The position numbers and the translations under genes were made by a program. DNA of 64,000 nt from Eutypella sp. D-1 (taxonomy: Eukaryota; Ascomycota; Sordariomycetes; Xylariales; Diatrypaceae): contig JAJTTP010000002.1 of the NCBI GenBank assembly GCA_023313575.1, positions 434,001-498,000 of the forward strand. The letters run 5' to 3'. Positions 12,619-24,464 of this stretch are shown here, piece after piece; within the stretch, counting starts at the first letter, position 1, and every line of letters starts with the position of its first letter. The notes below the pieces were generated by a model, which did not search any database, was not told the DNA's origin, and was given only the letters and a program-made list of their open reading frames with translations.

Positions 12619-13740
12619 TTACAGGGAGCTGAAGATGGTCTCGAGGAAACCGGCGTTGTCCCAGACCTGCGACATGTCCCAGATCATAGCACCGCCGAAG
12701 CTGTCGAACTTCTTGCTCCACTCGAGGACGGCGGAGAGCTGCTCAGCGGGGACATAGCCGGAGCCCGCGGCGCCGGTGTTGCCGGGGGCGCCGACGAGGA
12801 TCTTGACGTCCGGGTTGGCGCTGGCCTTGGCCCAGTCGTCCCACTGCTTGAAGTTGTAGTTGGTCTGCTCATCGACGCCCGGCTCGAAGGACGCCACGCT
12901 GCAGTAGTTGTTGTAGAATTGGATCATGATGAAGTCGAAGGCGACGTCGCCGTCCAGCACGTCCGTCATCGCCGCGTCCGGGTACACGCACTGCGGCGCC
13001 GCCGTCAGGTAGTACTCCTTGCTGGAGTCGGAGTCCATGTGCTCTCGCAGGCGCTTGGCGAACGGCAGCAGGTTAGTCGTCGCCGACTCGAAGTCGAAGT
13101 CGAATCCGTCCACCACCGCCTCGCCGAACGGCCGGTTCTCCTTGCTCGTGTCCGCGCCGAACAGGTCCCACACTGTGTCCGCGCCCTTCTGCGCATCCGC
13201 CTCGTTGGCGAACCCAGCCTCCGCATACGTCTGGCCGCCTAGGGACAGCAGGATGGTCTTGCCGTGCTCCTGCTGGCAGGTCTGGATATCCTCCCTGTTT
13301 AGCCGCGTTAGTGGCGGTTCCCGATCAACCTTGGGGGATAGAGGTCTACATACTCGAGCTCGGGGCAGTCCAGAAGGGTAGACCCGGCAAAGGCCGTGCA
13401 GTTGTCGCCGGCGTTGGCGAAGTTCACCTCGGGCTCAGTGATGCCGTTCATGAAGGACACGGGGATGATGTTGTGCGACGCGTCGGCGCAGTAGACCGAA
13501 AGGCGCTGCTGAGATTGCTGCGTGCCGGCGGAGTTTTGTCCTGTTTTAGGGTGTTAGTGCGTGTGTCACCTCGCGTTATATTATGATCCCATGTGTGATG
13601 CGTAATGTGTGGTATGCAGGGAACGTACCCCAGTAGACGGCGACGTTGTTAGTCTTGCTGCCATCGAAGCCGGCGAGGGCAGTGGGTGCAAGAGAAAGAA
13701 TAGTGGCGGCCGAGACCGCGGACATCTTAAGGAAAGACAT
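12619..13740 (-). CDS. Secreted GH18 chitinase, class III (plant/bacterial-type fold of fungi)
   Basis: Three exons on the - strand, 13629-13740, 13354-13540 and 12619-13294, encode 324 residues. Both introns carry CACTAAC branch sites. The first splice creates the family hallmark AVYWGQNSAG at residues about 34-43. A signal peptide is evident: a hydrophobic segment ends in LAPTALAG at about residue 24. The GH18 catalytic signature DGFDFDFE lies at residues 162-169, with Glu169 as the expected acid. The strand motifs KTILLSLGG and GGAMIWDMSQVWDN are present. The enzyme should cleave beta-1,4-linked GlcNAc in chitin outside the cell, in wall remodelling, nutrition or competition with other fungi. 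No chitin-binding module, Ser/Thr-rich linker or GPI signal follows the domain, so it is a compact, freely secreted type. Length fits the family. Confidence 0.92.
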
Positions 13741-16700
13741 GGTAGAGAAGAAGAAAAAAAAAAGGACCGAAAAGTGCGATAATCGCTCTCTGATAACCGG
13801 ATAGGTAGTATAGGGACTGACTGGTCTGATCGAGACTGGACTGGAGAAGATCGAAAACAAACAACGAAATCCGGGAGCGATCGCCTGCTATATATACATC
13901 CCGTCTCGCGATTCCGGAACGCATGGGCTCCCGGGCTCAACGTTACCTGGTGCTTATTTTTAGACACTGCAAGAGACCTTCCCGCTTCATGGGGCATGAA
14001 CATGGGGTGTTTCCATCGGCCGTTGTTATTACTACTACCTAAAACGTCTCACACAGCATACACTTGAGACCTCCCAGATCCGAACATTGCAACGCGATCA
14101 AGTAAGGGAATTCTGGCGTAGATCCTAACCGAACGTTCCTACAATGCTGACCCTTCTATCTCCCACAGCGGAGTGAACACTCGGGAAATACTGGGTACAC
14201 CTATACCCGACGGCCGCAATATCACACTCGTGGTTACAAGTGGAAGCTCGAGCAGAACACAAGCCCTTGTCTCGCCTGACACCGAATTAAAGGGGCCCGC
14301 TGCGCCGGTAGGACGGGGGCGTACGGGATGGTTAATGATCGGCATATAGAATTAGGCTCTTTCCTAAGCGATCATAGACGATGCAAGGGGAGATCTCTCG
14401 ACCGTCCCGATTAGGAAGATGGGGGTAACTGTAGCAGGGAGAGGTGATAGAAACCTACCATGGCCCGAGGGGCGGCGGAGGGTGGCTCAGTGAAAGACAC
14501 ACCGTGTTACACTGTAGCGTCCCGTCTTATATGATTTTTATTTCGGGTCCCGTCATTGCCATTACTGTCCAACGTTGTCGCGAACAATGATAATTTTCAG
14601 ATTTCAGCAGACTTTTACGTGTGGGTGTAGCTGTCTACCAGTTAGCCCAAAGCTCGCTCCTGGCACAACCATACACAACAACCATAAGCCGCGCACGGTA
14701 CTGCCATCGCGACATCTTTTAGCGTGAGATCCCTTGGCTTCCTATTCGGGCAGTTGAGATCAAAAACGGGCCAATCAACACACGTGGCCAAGTCTTCGAC
14801 AGAAGGCGTGCAGGGATCCTGACTGCCGTCGCCGGTAACGATCGACGAGCAGATGTCAGACTTCGTCGCATGGGGTTAGCCATGCATGCACCGCGTTCCT
14901 GGCCAGCTGTGGTTTTTTATTCTGGTATTTCTGTGTACCCCGGGACCATGCAAGGCACAGCAAACTGTGTGCCCGTCAGCTCATGTGCCAAGCGCTAGCT
15001 GACCTGACCTCTAGGTGAGGCGGACAACACAGCTCTTCAGAGATACACCACATCATCTTCACATTACGCGCAAAGACATAGGCTCATATGCTCTTGTTTT
15101 GCATCTCAAGCGACCTATCAACCAGCGTGATCTACTCGCCAGGCATTCCCTGACCAAACTGATAGCGTGCACCCAACACGACATCCAAGCCTCAAAAGTC
15201 CGACTCCGTATCGCGTCTCTGAGCCTGATGGGAAACATGAACGGCCTAGGTAAGCCCCACATTCGTCGGCCGATACATACCGGCAACGTTACTCGGCTAC
15301 GTCGGATCGTGGCTTCCTTCCTACCTATGTACGCCTACCTGCCATACGCAGCAGTAGACCAGGCTTGCCAAGTAGAACTCAGCCTGATGGTACCAGGGGC
15401 CTAGGCATCCATCCAGATTTAGAAATATACTCATGTTTCCATTTTGGATGTTTCGAAACAGCAGCCATGTTGAGACGAACGAAAAGGGATTTGAAGGGCT
15501 GTTATAGATAATTCCCGAGCCGGGTGACCGGGGGGTTCGTACCATACCGTTTACCCCAGACCAGGCAGCTCTAGATTTAAGTTTGACGGAATGAATCGCT
15601 CCTCCGCCGGGGGGGATATATGTTGAACATATCACAGAAGCGTGGAAGAAGAAGAAGAGTAAAAGATCAGCCTCTTCGCTCCGAAAATTTGCCTGGACTG
15701 GGTATATAACTAGGTCCCGGGTATACGATCTGATGCCCGTCGTGGTGTAGAGCTGAGGAAGGCAGAGCAAAGCAGGGTAACTGTTCAGCTTTCTGCCCGA
15801 CTAGGCCAGGACTAAATAAATAAATAAAAAAGGACAAGCCAATTGTCAACTTAGATGAAAGAGTGCTTCTTGATATATATATAGTCATAAGCATACGTAA
15901 TGTGACCTTATTATTCTACATATTGAACAAGATTCATCAACAAACACCTAACCGACATAACCACCTACCTCCCTCCCCCCTTCATGATCATGATCATTAT
16001 CATCGCCGTCCCTCCCTTTCTCTGTATGTCTGGATGTATACAGGCCCGCAAACGCATCCATTAAGAAGAAAGGCCCAGCCCTAGCACACCGGACGGACGC
16101 TCATACTCTCTCTCTGTTCGTACCACCACAACCACCATCCTCACCAGCCTCATATACATAACTGCGATGTAGATACATATTAAAGAAAAAGGAACCCCCC
16201 AGAAATTAATCCCACCATATCAACATACATATACCTACCTCACAGAACCAAACCAAACCAAACCGTCACGCCTCATCCATAGATTCACATATTCACCTAT
16301 CCATCCCATGCTCTCCTCCCCTTCCCATCCCCTTCCGCTCCCGATTAATTATCTCTTGTCCGACGAATGAAATCACGATACGAACACCCACGCCACACCA
16401 TGCCGCGCCATGACAGGAGGCAACGCCGTTATTAGATTAACTAGCATGCAACTAGGTAGCCACTAGGTACGTTATATCGTCATGCCCGATGAATCGATCC
16501 GGCCGAGCCCAGCCCAGCCCAGCTCAGTCGCCCTTCCTTTTTGCGTTTTCATTCTTTTTCTTTTCTTCGCTGCTTTCATTCTTCTCCCTCTATCACTTCA
16601 TCCCTGTGTCGCCATGCACCCGTTCGTCCCTCAGCTTGTCTATAGTATGTTAATCACAGATAAGCCTGTTTTTTTCCTCCTTCCCCCTATCCCATATACA

Positions 16701-16871
16701 CCACAGACCACATGCTACCTTGCGCACATGTTCCCAGAATGATACATTATGATAATCCACGTCCAAGAAATGAAGAGAGCCGGAGAGTAAAAAGAAAAAC
16801 AAAAGAACATAAACTTATGACCGCACCACTTCTCATCTCATGCCTACTCCCACCCCTTCCCCCACCCTTAC
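13741..16871. other. Gene-free interval containing the chitinase promoter
   Basis: The part next to 13740 carries the chitinase promoter. The rest shows no supported gene. A 129-codon frame at 15015-15404 lacks codon bias and family resemblance. AC-rich microsatellite DNA (repeated AACCA) lies at about 16246-16264, and the stretch at 15950-16160 is strongly pyrimidine-biased. Confidence 0.5.
13889..13896 (-). promoter_or_regulatory. TATA element of the chitinase gene
   Basis: TATATATA on the - strand, about 150 bp upstream of the chitinase start codon. Position and sequence fit a core promoter TATA box; transcription-start data would be needed to confirm it. Confidence 0.45.
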
Positions 16872-18314
16872 TCAGCACTTCGAGACGTACAAGCCGAAGG
16901 GCGAGGGCAGTATATCCTGGAAATAATACAGGCAGGCATCCGGATATTGGTAACTGCCACCGCCGCCCTCACCTTCTGGAGGCTGGCTCTCCCGCATGGC
17001 GAAGCTGATCCTCTGGCCCGCGGGGCACGGGAAGCTCGAGACGGTGTACCTGTTCCCGGGACAAAGGGTGAGGGTTCCGAGGTCGGCAGCGATTTCGGGG
17101 GCCGTGTCGAAGGTGGTGAAGGCGGTGGCGGGAGCGTCGAGGAGGGCGAAGTCCACAGTAATGTCATCGTTCGGCCCATCGTGGTCCGTGTCTGTGAAAG
17201 TGTAAGTCGAGGGGTCCACGTCCGCCACCGGTGGGAACGCGAAGAATAACGTGCACCGCCGGCCGGCGTCTGACTGCGGGATGTCGAAGTTGAATAGCGT
17301 CGACGCGTTTGGTGAGATCTGCCCGAAGAAGCTCGGTCCGTACGACACTGTCGGGTTCGCCCGGTCCACTGGTACCATCAGGTGCGGATACTCCCAGTCG
17401 TCGCCGAAGAGGTCGGTGGGACAGTCACTTGGCGTCGGAAGTAAGGGAGGCGGCGCCGACAGGGGCAGCAAAGGCGATTCAGTGTCTGTGGCGGTGGAGG
17501 GAGGAGGAGTCAAGAAAGGCGTGATGCTCCCTACACCAGTGATCGTCGGACTGAGTAGTCCCGAGGATTCTGCAGCTGGGGGGATGTCAGACGAAGGAGA
17601 AGCCACAGCTTCCGAAGACGAGGCCGAAGACGACTCCTCGGTCGACGGCGACGGCTGCGGTACGCCATCGACGCAGGCAGGCCTGCAGCGGTCGACGACG
17701 AGGGTAATCGGGACACAGTTCGCACCGCTGGGGAGGGTGTAGATATTGACCTGGTCATCGTCACCGGTCTGGCACGACCAGAAATTCTGTGACGAGTTGA
17801 AGGCCACGACGCCCTCGCAGCCGATGACGAACCCGGGCTCCGGCTCTTGCTGTGGGTCGCACTGGAGGGTGAAAGTAGGGGCTGTGGTGTTGATGAGAGA
17901 TTCGTCAACTTACTTGAGAACCCGTCCGGACTTGATACTATCAAAGGGGAAAGGGTACATGTTTCGGGCAGATATTGGATGTATTGTAATGGACGAGGGC
18001 GGGATCTGAGGGGACGAGCTAGACTTACGCGTCCACCAGCACCCTCTACCCTGTTGATCCACGAAGCCATCCCCGGACCACGTGAACAAGGACGGCGTCA
18101 GCGAGTTCCCTCCCCGACACTGACCGCTGTCAATCTGTCCAATGGGTACGGAGCACGGTCCGTCGGTTAGTAGGTGGAACTCGCAGCCCACACCGGTACG
18201 AGGGTGGTGTTGATGCTGGGCCTCGACGACGACGGCATCGGCCTTGAGGTCGACTTTGTCAGACATCGAGGTCATCATCAGAGCGATGACTAGAATAGGC
18301 GATGGCCAAGACAT
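16872..18314 (-). CDS. Secreted protein with But2 C-terminal domain
   Basis: Exons 18029-18314 and 16872-17881 on the - strand encode 431 residues. The 147-bp intron runs from a GTAAGT donor to a CACAG acceptor, and the frame joins ...GCWWT to PTFTLQCD. The N-terminus has a hydrophobic stretch (PSPILVIALMM) that may be a signal peptide. It leads into a Cys-containing region with repeated SGDGFVDQQGRG- and GCEGVVAFNSSQNFW-like segments. A Ser/Pro/Thr-rich linker follows at residues about 155-235. The last ~170 residues match the fungal But2 domain (PF09792): STLFNFDIPQSDAGRRCTLF, then TVDFALLDAPAT, CPAGQRISF and a terminal YYFQDI...PFGLYVSKC. Most fungal members are extracellular and of unknown role, despite the name's link to S. 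pombe ubiquitin-like protein binding. Surface localisation is an inference. Confidence 0.82.
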
Positions 18315-19548
18315 CGCGCTAAGGATAAGTCACCGGTGTGCTTGTGTGATTGCTCTTCCTTTTCGAGGCCCGAGAGTATGTCAATATTCAAAACAACTTG
18401 TGTTGGGCAAGGGTTTGGTGTGTAGGCAAAACAAGACGATGTTGTAACGTATTGATGGCTGGAGACAACAGAGGCTTATTGATGGGTAGACTGCAATTAC
18501 AATGTCTTCCAAAAACACCAAGAAACGTGACGGCGATGGGGGGGTTGGGGCTTGGAAATGCTGGCGAGACCAAAAAAGTAGCCTAGACAGTTATTTACTG
18601 AATTTTTGTATTGTGAAGTAGTTGATGGAGATATCAAACATGCTGGTTCGAAAAAAAAAACAGATGGCGTAGTAGGCCGGCGGCTCTCATCCGGCTGGGA
18701 CTGCCTCAAAGGTAAACCGATAAACACCCGCGGCTTCCCTGGGAACAGCTACGTCGACTGTCGTGTTGATGCATTATGTCATGGTGATCAGTGGGAAGCC
18801 CCAAGGGTGCTCACGATGAAACTTAAGGAAAGCGTGACCGGCTAGCATGAGAGGCGACCAAAAAGGGGTATTAGTCGACTTGTAAGCACCTATGGAGGCC
18901 GGATGGAGAGTCCACCGCGTCATATCCGTAGCTCAAATTGTCAAGCCCTTGGACTCGCTGCGGAACAGCGTAGTCTCTATTCCAGGACGGCAATACTTAC
19001 GTCGTTATCCGCGGTGCGCTGAAGCTTAACAGTTATAACATTGCCGTCAGCAGCTACAGGCTTAGTTCGTTTACGGACAGGGACGGCTTCGCCATCACTG
19101 TTTAATTCTAAAAGGCCAAATACCCAAAAGGTTTTAGAGGCATCACATCACACCACACATATAGAAAGACACAAAAACGGGCGGGATGAATTTATATTCT
19201 CTAGCATATGTCCGAATTCACGATTCGGCACACTTTGGTAGGTAGAGACTAGCTAGCCCGCCTTCTGCTCAGCGCAGATATACCGGACGGCTTGGGGGGG
19301 TTGCTCTTAGCGGTTCGGAGCGACCTCAACACCAATCCAACCGCTTCCAAGTACACGAGAGTGCGTGCCCCCGCCCGTCTCAGCATCGAGCTGGCTGTTT
19401 TGTAGCAGGCATGACATAGCAGGTTGCATAGCTTGCACTTGGTGCATTCGGGAGAATCCAGCTAGCCAAGCCGCCCACAGCCCGGTTCGTATCCAGGTTG
19501 GATTGATTGATATCAAGAGGGGCGGGCTTGCTTGAGCTTCTTCTTCCT
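18315..19548. other. Gene-free interval
   Basis: This is the promoter side of the But2-domain gene and the 3' region of NOG2. No open frame with family resemblance, repeat array or structured RNA was recognised. Confidence 0.5.
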
Positions 19549-21991
19549 TCATCCGTCCTCGTTGTCGCTTGAGTCATCATCTTCTATATCGCTCAGTTCT
19601 TCCAGGGGTATCATGCTATCATCATCATCACCATCTTCTTCCTCCTTGTCTTCTTCTTCTTCGTCCGACTCCTCGTCATCATCGTTATCAAATCCTTCGA
19701 ATTCGTCGTCCTCCTCTTCATCATCCCGAGTGGATGCGGCGTTGGACGCGGACGTCGTGTCCGGCACGCTCTCCACGTCGTCGCGCTTCCGCTTCTTCGA
19801 CATCTCGCCGAGTCTGCCCTCGCGACCGTCCATGTTCTTATCGTCCTCGCCCTCTGCGGCAGGAGGTGGGGTAAACCAAGGCTATAGATATATATAATTA
19901 GCAGTTGTGCATTGGATGTGTACAGACGAGATAATATACGTACGATTTTGCCTCTCATGAAGTCATTGAGCACCATCTTGGCAACGCCATCCCTAAACAA
20001 CTTTCTGTTAGCAGTTGTACTGGAATATGTGGACTTCCCCGCGAGACTCGAGTATAATCACTTACACATCCGGCTCTCCACCCTTGAGGAGCCGGCCGCC
20101 TTTCCGGGCAAGTAGCTCTAAGAAGTGTATGTGGTCCTTCCAGCTTTTGAGCTCATACGTCCTCTCCATGTGATGCGGTTTAACCTTAGCCAGCACGGCG
20201 GGGATGTACTGCTCGGGATTTTCGACACCCTCCACTCGTACTACCCCGCGCAGTAATATGTCTTGGGGCGTATCGTTCATATTCGGGGGCACGACTCCAG
20301 GGCAGTCGATCAGGTATATCCGCTTCATCAAGGTGATGTACTGCCATACTTTCGTCTCGCCGGGAATCGGAGCCACCGTGCAGACCTTCTTTTTCCGTAA
20401 AGTGTTGATGATGGACGATTTGCCAGTATTAGGGTATCCTATGAAACCGACAGAAATCTGTTTACGGTCTTTGTGTAAAGAGGAGAATTGCCTTAGGAGT
20501 TGTATTAGGGAGCCTTTGCCGAAAGGATTTGTTATTGAGGAATGAAAGGCGAGGGTGGGATGATCCGCGGATAACCGACGAACCCAGGCTGCCTTGAAGC
20601 ATGTCAGCACTATGCCCCCCTCATGATGATAATAAGAGGCTATAACGAATTATAAAAAAGGAGGAAAGGATGTATGGATCATTACTAAGAAATCTACCAC
20701 CTATCCGCTCAGAAATAGAGCAGAGATAGATTTCAACTCAAAATGAAACAAACTCGTGCTAATGACAGCGCCCCAAAACGGGACCCAGTCAGCCCCCGGC
20801 CCGAAGGCGCGAGGACAGCAAGCTCGAAATCTCGATCTCCCAATGACGTAACAGACGGTCTTCCATCGGAGAATGTAGAAAGTGTCCTGACATGAAGCAT
20901 TGGGATTGCGCAGAGGTGATAGGGGAATAAGAGAGAGAAAGTCGCAAAAGAGCGAAGAGAGAAAAAAAGAACTTACAGCCACGCTGGTAGGCACCAGGTC
21001 GCACTTGTTGAGGACGAAGATCAAGTGCTTATGCGGTGCCTCGGTCTTCAGGTACTTCTCGACGCTACGGCAACGGGTGCCCAGGGGGTCTCTGGCGTCA
21101 AGCACATGTATAATAACATCAGCTGTGACATAGTTAGCCGCTGCTCGTGTATCAACCAACTGACGGCGCCGGTTCTAGGCCTTAGGTGACCATGTCCACA
21201 TACAAGAATCGATAACCTTGTATAACTCGTTCCATATCCGCTTGCTCTGGCCCTTGTTGAATATGGGTTCTATCGCCATGGTCAAGGGGTCTTCGGTCTC
21301 ATCCGGAAGATCACCCCCACCCGTCTCGACGTCGCCAGACTGTCCGCTGAGGAGCTTGGTCTGCTCGAGGCGATCCTTGTAGGTATCAAGGGCCTTTTCA
21401 GATTCGCCGGCCAGATCTTCCAAATTTCTAGAAGTATATAATGTTAGACAGGGTTGACAAACAAGGTTGAATTCCCGGGCGGGGGAGTTAACCGGCAGAG
21501 AGAACGTACGAGACGGAGAGCTTGACACGTTTCCGTTGGGACTTGGAGCCGAAGACGTCGGCGTAAGGCGAGCCCTCGAGGGTCATCTTGGCCTGGTGCT
21601 GCTTCAGGCCATTGAGGTCGGAGCCGTCACGGATCAGGCTCATGGGCAACTTGTTGGACTTCAGAAGGACCTGGTAGGGATCGGCCTCCTTCTCGGCCAT
21701 GGCGTCGCGGAAAGCCTTGAGACTGTCCTGGCTGATGACACGGGTATTGGTGAACCACTTGCGGTTGGGTTCGACTCTGGCAACCGGGGCATCCCTAGAC
21801 TGATATTTCGCAGATTGGACGATCTTGCCGTCGGAATTCCTCTGAGCCTTCCCATCCTTCCTCATGTTCAGGGTCTTGACCTTCTTCGCATTGCGATAGA
21901 AGTTCTCGCCCTTGACCTTGATATTGTCCATGCCCGTGCCGGTCTTGCCCTCACGGACAAGCCGGTTACGTTCCTTCTTGCCGGTCCCCAT
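19549..21991 (-). CDS. NOG2: Nucleolar GTP-binding protein 2 (60S ribosome assembly GTPase)
   Basis: Six exons on the - strand: 21510-21991, 21204-21427, 20977-21122, 20066-20592, 19944-19992 and 19549-19881, encoding 586 residues. All introns are GT-AG with CTAAC or CTGAC branch sites, and the frame is exact at each junction. The start at 21991 gives the family N-terminus [10 protein letters not shown]. The GTPase is circularly permuted as in the YlqF/YawG family. G4 (NKCD, residues 274-277) comes first, then G1 (GYPNTGKSS, 336-344) and G3 (DCPG, 380-383). NOG2 (Nug2, GNL2) binds late nucleolar and nucleoplasmic pre-60S particles, near the site later occupied by Nmd3, and controls their export. 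The C-terminus is acidic and Lys/Arg-rich, as usual. Intron 3 is unusually long (384 bp). The gene diverges from the mS26-like gene with 755 bp between start codons. Confidence 0.95.
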
Positions 21992-22746
21992 GGCTGCGCT
22001 GCGGGAAGGCGAGGAAAAAGTAAGATTGGGGGGAAGATGAGGAGGAGAATTTCCTCTCACTTCAACCAAGTGGAAGAAGTAGGATAAGTATTGGGTGGTT
22101 GGTCGGTGGTGGGATGGGAAGTAAACTCTTAATTAAGAACCTCGGAAGCTCTTTAAGAAAAAGGAAGGGAAAATGCGATAACAACTTTTACAGCTGCAGG
22201 GACGGCAGAATTTCCAAAAAATTTGACCGCCCGCAATTGATAAGCTACCTAGGTACATAATAAAGTCTGGAACTGCCAGAACTGTCAAAATATGGGGCAA
22301 ACACTTTACCTATAGAGGCGTAGCGTAGTGATTAGCGTTTACAGAATCTCTTGGCGCTCCCGTCTTTAAGATCTCTGCTGCATTATGCTATCAATTGGTC
22401 CAAGCGTCTACAGGTACCACTTTGCATATGGGTCTTTTCCAAGGTGCCTCCGCCAATCGGAGGTCAGCAGTTTAAACCGCCGTCTAGAATTTCGGAATTG
22501 AAATTCTACATTAGGTACTGTGATTCTTTTTCTTATCTTAGAGATATCACAGATCACAGACAACCAAATCGGAAGGAAATCCGTTAGTGACGACACACCT
22601 CACGACCACGACGATATCTGGGAGGCCGGCCTGGTTGACAACGGATTTCACTTCCTGAGGGCTCACCCAGGGAAGCAGCCGGGACCTAGCTGCTTGAAAA
22701 GAAAAGGAAGTTCTTGAAAAAGGAGGGGGGGAAGAAAACCACCAAA
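21992..22746. promoter_or_regulatory. Divergent promoter region, NOG2 and mS26-like gene
   Basis: 755 bp separate two divergent start codons. A perfect TACCTAGGTA palindrome sits at 22246-22255, near the middle. The remainder has T-runs and no coding potential. The stretch 22310-22420 was examined for a tRNA and does not fold as one. Confidence 0.55.
22246..22255. repeat. TACCTAGGTA palindrome, copy 3
   Basis: A perfect 10-bp inverted repeat centrally placed in the shared promoter of two ribosome-related genes, 255 bp from the NOG2 start and 491 bp from the mS26-like start. Confidence 0.7.
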
Positions 22747-23718
22747 ATGCCACCACCACTACGGGGTGTACGCCCCAACACGGCGGCGGGGGTATTGCTC
22801 TCACGAAGTAGCAGTTGCTATTGTTCCGCCGTCGCCACTACCACACAACGAGCCCTATTCTCCAGCACGCCCTCGCACCCGCAACAGCAGCAAATCCCGC
22901 CGGAATCCCCGCTCTACATCAACGTGCCAAACCCGCCACAGGACCAGTCCATCGAGGCCGAGCGGGAGCTAAAGCCAATCAAAGGCCACCTGCCGATCCC
23001 GCGACAAATCTTCAAGCACCGGGACGCATACCTGAAGCCAACGGCACCCTACATCGCCAAATCCGCACCGGAGCCGCGGTCCTGGCGGGCCCTCGCGACC
23101 CCGACCTCCGATGAGCAGGCCTGGAAGCGACGGATGGCAGAGTCGCGACGCGAGAACATCGCCTCGGGTCTCCGCGACCTCTGGAGTCGCAAACAGCGTA
23201 TCGACACCTACCGCGCGCGCGAGCAGGAGCGCAAGCTCGCCATCAACCGCGCCGCGGCCACCGCGCCCGAGCGCGAGGACGACCGCCTCACCCGCGCCAG
23301 CGTCAACGCTAAGACCCTGCTCACCAAGGTCATGGAGGACCCGTACCGTTTCGAGCGTGCGCAGGCGGCGCGGGCGCGCACGCAGGCGATTTTGGATGCG
23401 CGCGCTGAGCGCCGTCGCGATGCCGTGCAGGAGCTGTATATGAGTGCGCGGCAGGGGTTCATTGTCGACGAGGCGGCGCTCGAGGCCGCTGTGGACAAGG
23501 AGTTCGATCCCGCGCGGTATAGTGGACAGACGTCCAGCGGGCAGCCCGTGACTAATATCTGGGACCTGCATGGGCCGCCGGATACCGTCGCCGATATGCT
23601 CCGCGAGGTCAGCGGTCGCGATGGTCGCGTTGTCGTGGATTTCCAGGCCGAGCAGAGCAAGACGGAGAAGCGCCAGATGCGCGTTGCTGAGGACTTGACC
23701 GGTGGTAGGATGAAGTGA
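22747..23718 (+). CDS. PET123: Mitochondrial small-subunit ribosomal protein mS26 (Pet123-like)
   Basis: A single exon encodes 323 residues. I chose the ATG at 22747 over an in-frame one 33 bp upstream because it has a good context (ACCAAAATGCC). It also directly gives a basic, Ser/Ala-rich N-terminus ending near ATTTQRALFSSTPS, a plausible mitochondrial presequence. The centre is a long Arg/Ala/Glu-rich helical region, followed by LYMSARQGFIVDEAALEAAV. This arrangement, and the hydrophobic FIV-E-L pattern after a charged helix, resembles yeast Pet123 and its fungal orthologues (mS26) in the small mitoribosomal subunit. The similarity is judged from memory and is moderate. The product would act in the mitochondrial matrix in translation. 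A tandem 19-bp repeat lies just after the stop. Confidence 0.7.
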   Translation: MPPPLRGVRPNTAAGVLLSRSSSCYCSAVATTTQRALFSSTPSHPQQQQIPPESPLYINVPNPPQDQSIEAERELKPIKGHLPIPRQIFKHRDAYLKPTAPYIAKSAPEPRSWRALATPTSDEQAWKRRMAESRRENIASGLRDLWSRKQRIDTYRAREQERKLAINRAAATAPEREDDRLTRASVNAKTLLTKVMEDPYRFERAQAARARTQAILDARAERRRDAVQELYMSARQGFIVDEAALEAAVDKEFDPARYSGQTSSGQPVTNIWDLHGPPDTVADMLREVSGRDGRVVVDFQAEQSKTEKRQMRVAEDLTGGRMK

Positions 23719-23767
23719 GCTGGCACGTGCTGTGGTATATAAGGGATGAGTAGGGAGGGGGGTTGGT

Positions 23768-23812
23768 GTCGAAGGGGAAAGGGGAAGTCGAAGGGGAAAG
23801 GGGAAGTCGAAG
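23768..23812 (+). repeat. Two tandem copies of a purine-rich 19-bp unit
   Basis: The unit GTCGAAGGGGAAAGGGGAA occurs twice in direct tandem and the start of a third copy follows. It lies 50 bp after the stop codon of the mS26-like gene, so it is probably in the 3' UTR. Confidence 0.7.
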
Positions 23813-24442
23813 CTGTTGTATATCACGGCGGGGTAGTCGGACAGTACGATACGATACGACACAAGACATGTACACATACGTCTCCGATAGACGCCGGGTA
23901 CCAAATAAAAAACAAAAAGAAAAGTCGTAGGGGAACAGCTAGAGCTAGGGGGTTAACGCAGCTGTATTGTATACTACCACCAGACCAGTCGAATACATGC
24001 ATATATATATGACGAATGTACAAGGGAAGGTAGATGTGATATCCACCCATCACGTAGGCATTCATATACTGAAACACTAAGATCTATCTCCAGCTCCCAC
24101 ATGGATCTAACCCAGGTGGGATCGTATAGGAGAAGGGAAAGGAGGAAACGAAGAACCTCCCTATTTTTTCCGGCTGTGTTCGACGTTGAGAGTAGTTGTC
24201 AAAAGACAATCAAAGACAACCAACTCTGCCCCCTCCCCTTTAACGTACATAGGAGAGGGTCCGTCAGTCAAATCAACACGACAAAAACGCTAGCAACTAA
24301 TTACGTATCAATTAACCAATATATCAAGCTCCCCAATCCCCTGCCAGTAATTTACATATGTCGTACGCACTAAACTAACTAACAACTAACCAAAGAGATA
24401 GCACCGCAAGGTATATAAAAAGTAGAGAGAAGAGCTGCGCGC

Positions 24443-24464
24443 GGGGGGGGGGGGGGGGGGGGGG
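24443..24464 (+). repeat. Poly-G homopolymer (22 G)
   Basis: An uninterrupted run of 22 G between two convergent genes. The length may be unreliable because such runs are error-prone in sequencing. Confidence 0.85.

Noticed and set aside
15015..15404. 129-codon open frame in the interval between chitinase and But2 genes
   Set aside because: No third-position bias, no domain resemblance and no promoter or splice signals; compatible with chance.
22310..22420. GGCGTAGCGTAGTGATTAGCG looks like a tRNA D-arm
   Set aside because: No B box or closing acceptor stem follows within tRNA distance.
22969..23904. 311-codon open frame antisense to the mS26-like gene
   Set aside because: It is the shadow of a GC-rich coding exon; composition is Arg/Ala/Leu-biased and it lacks a family match.
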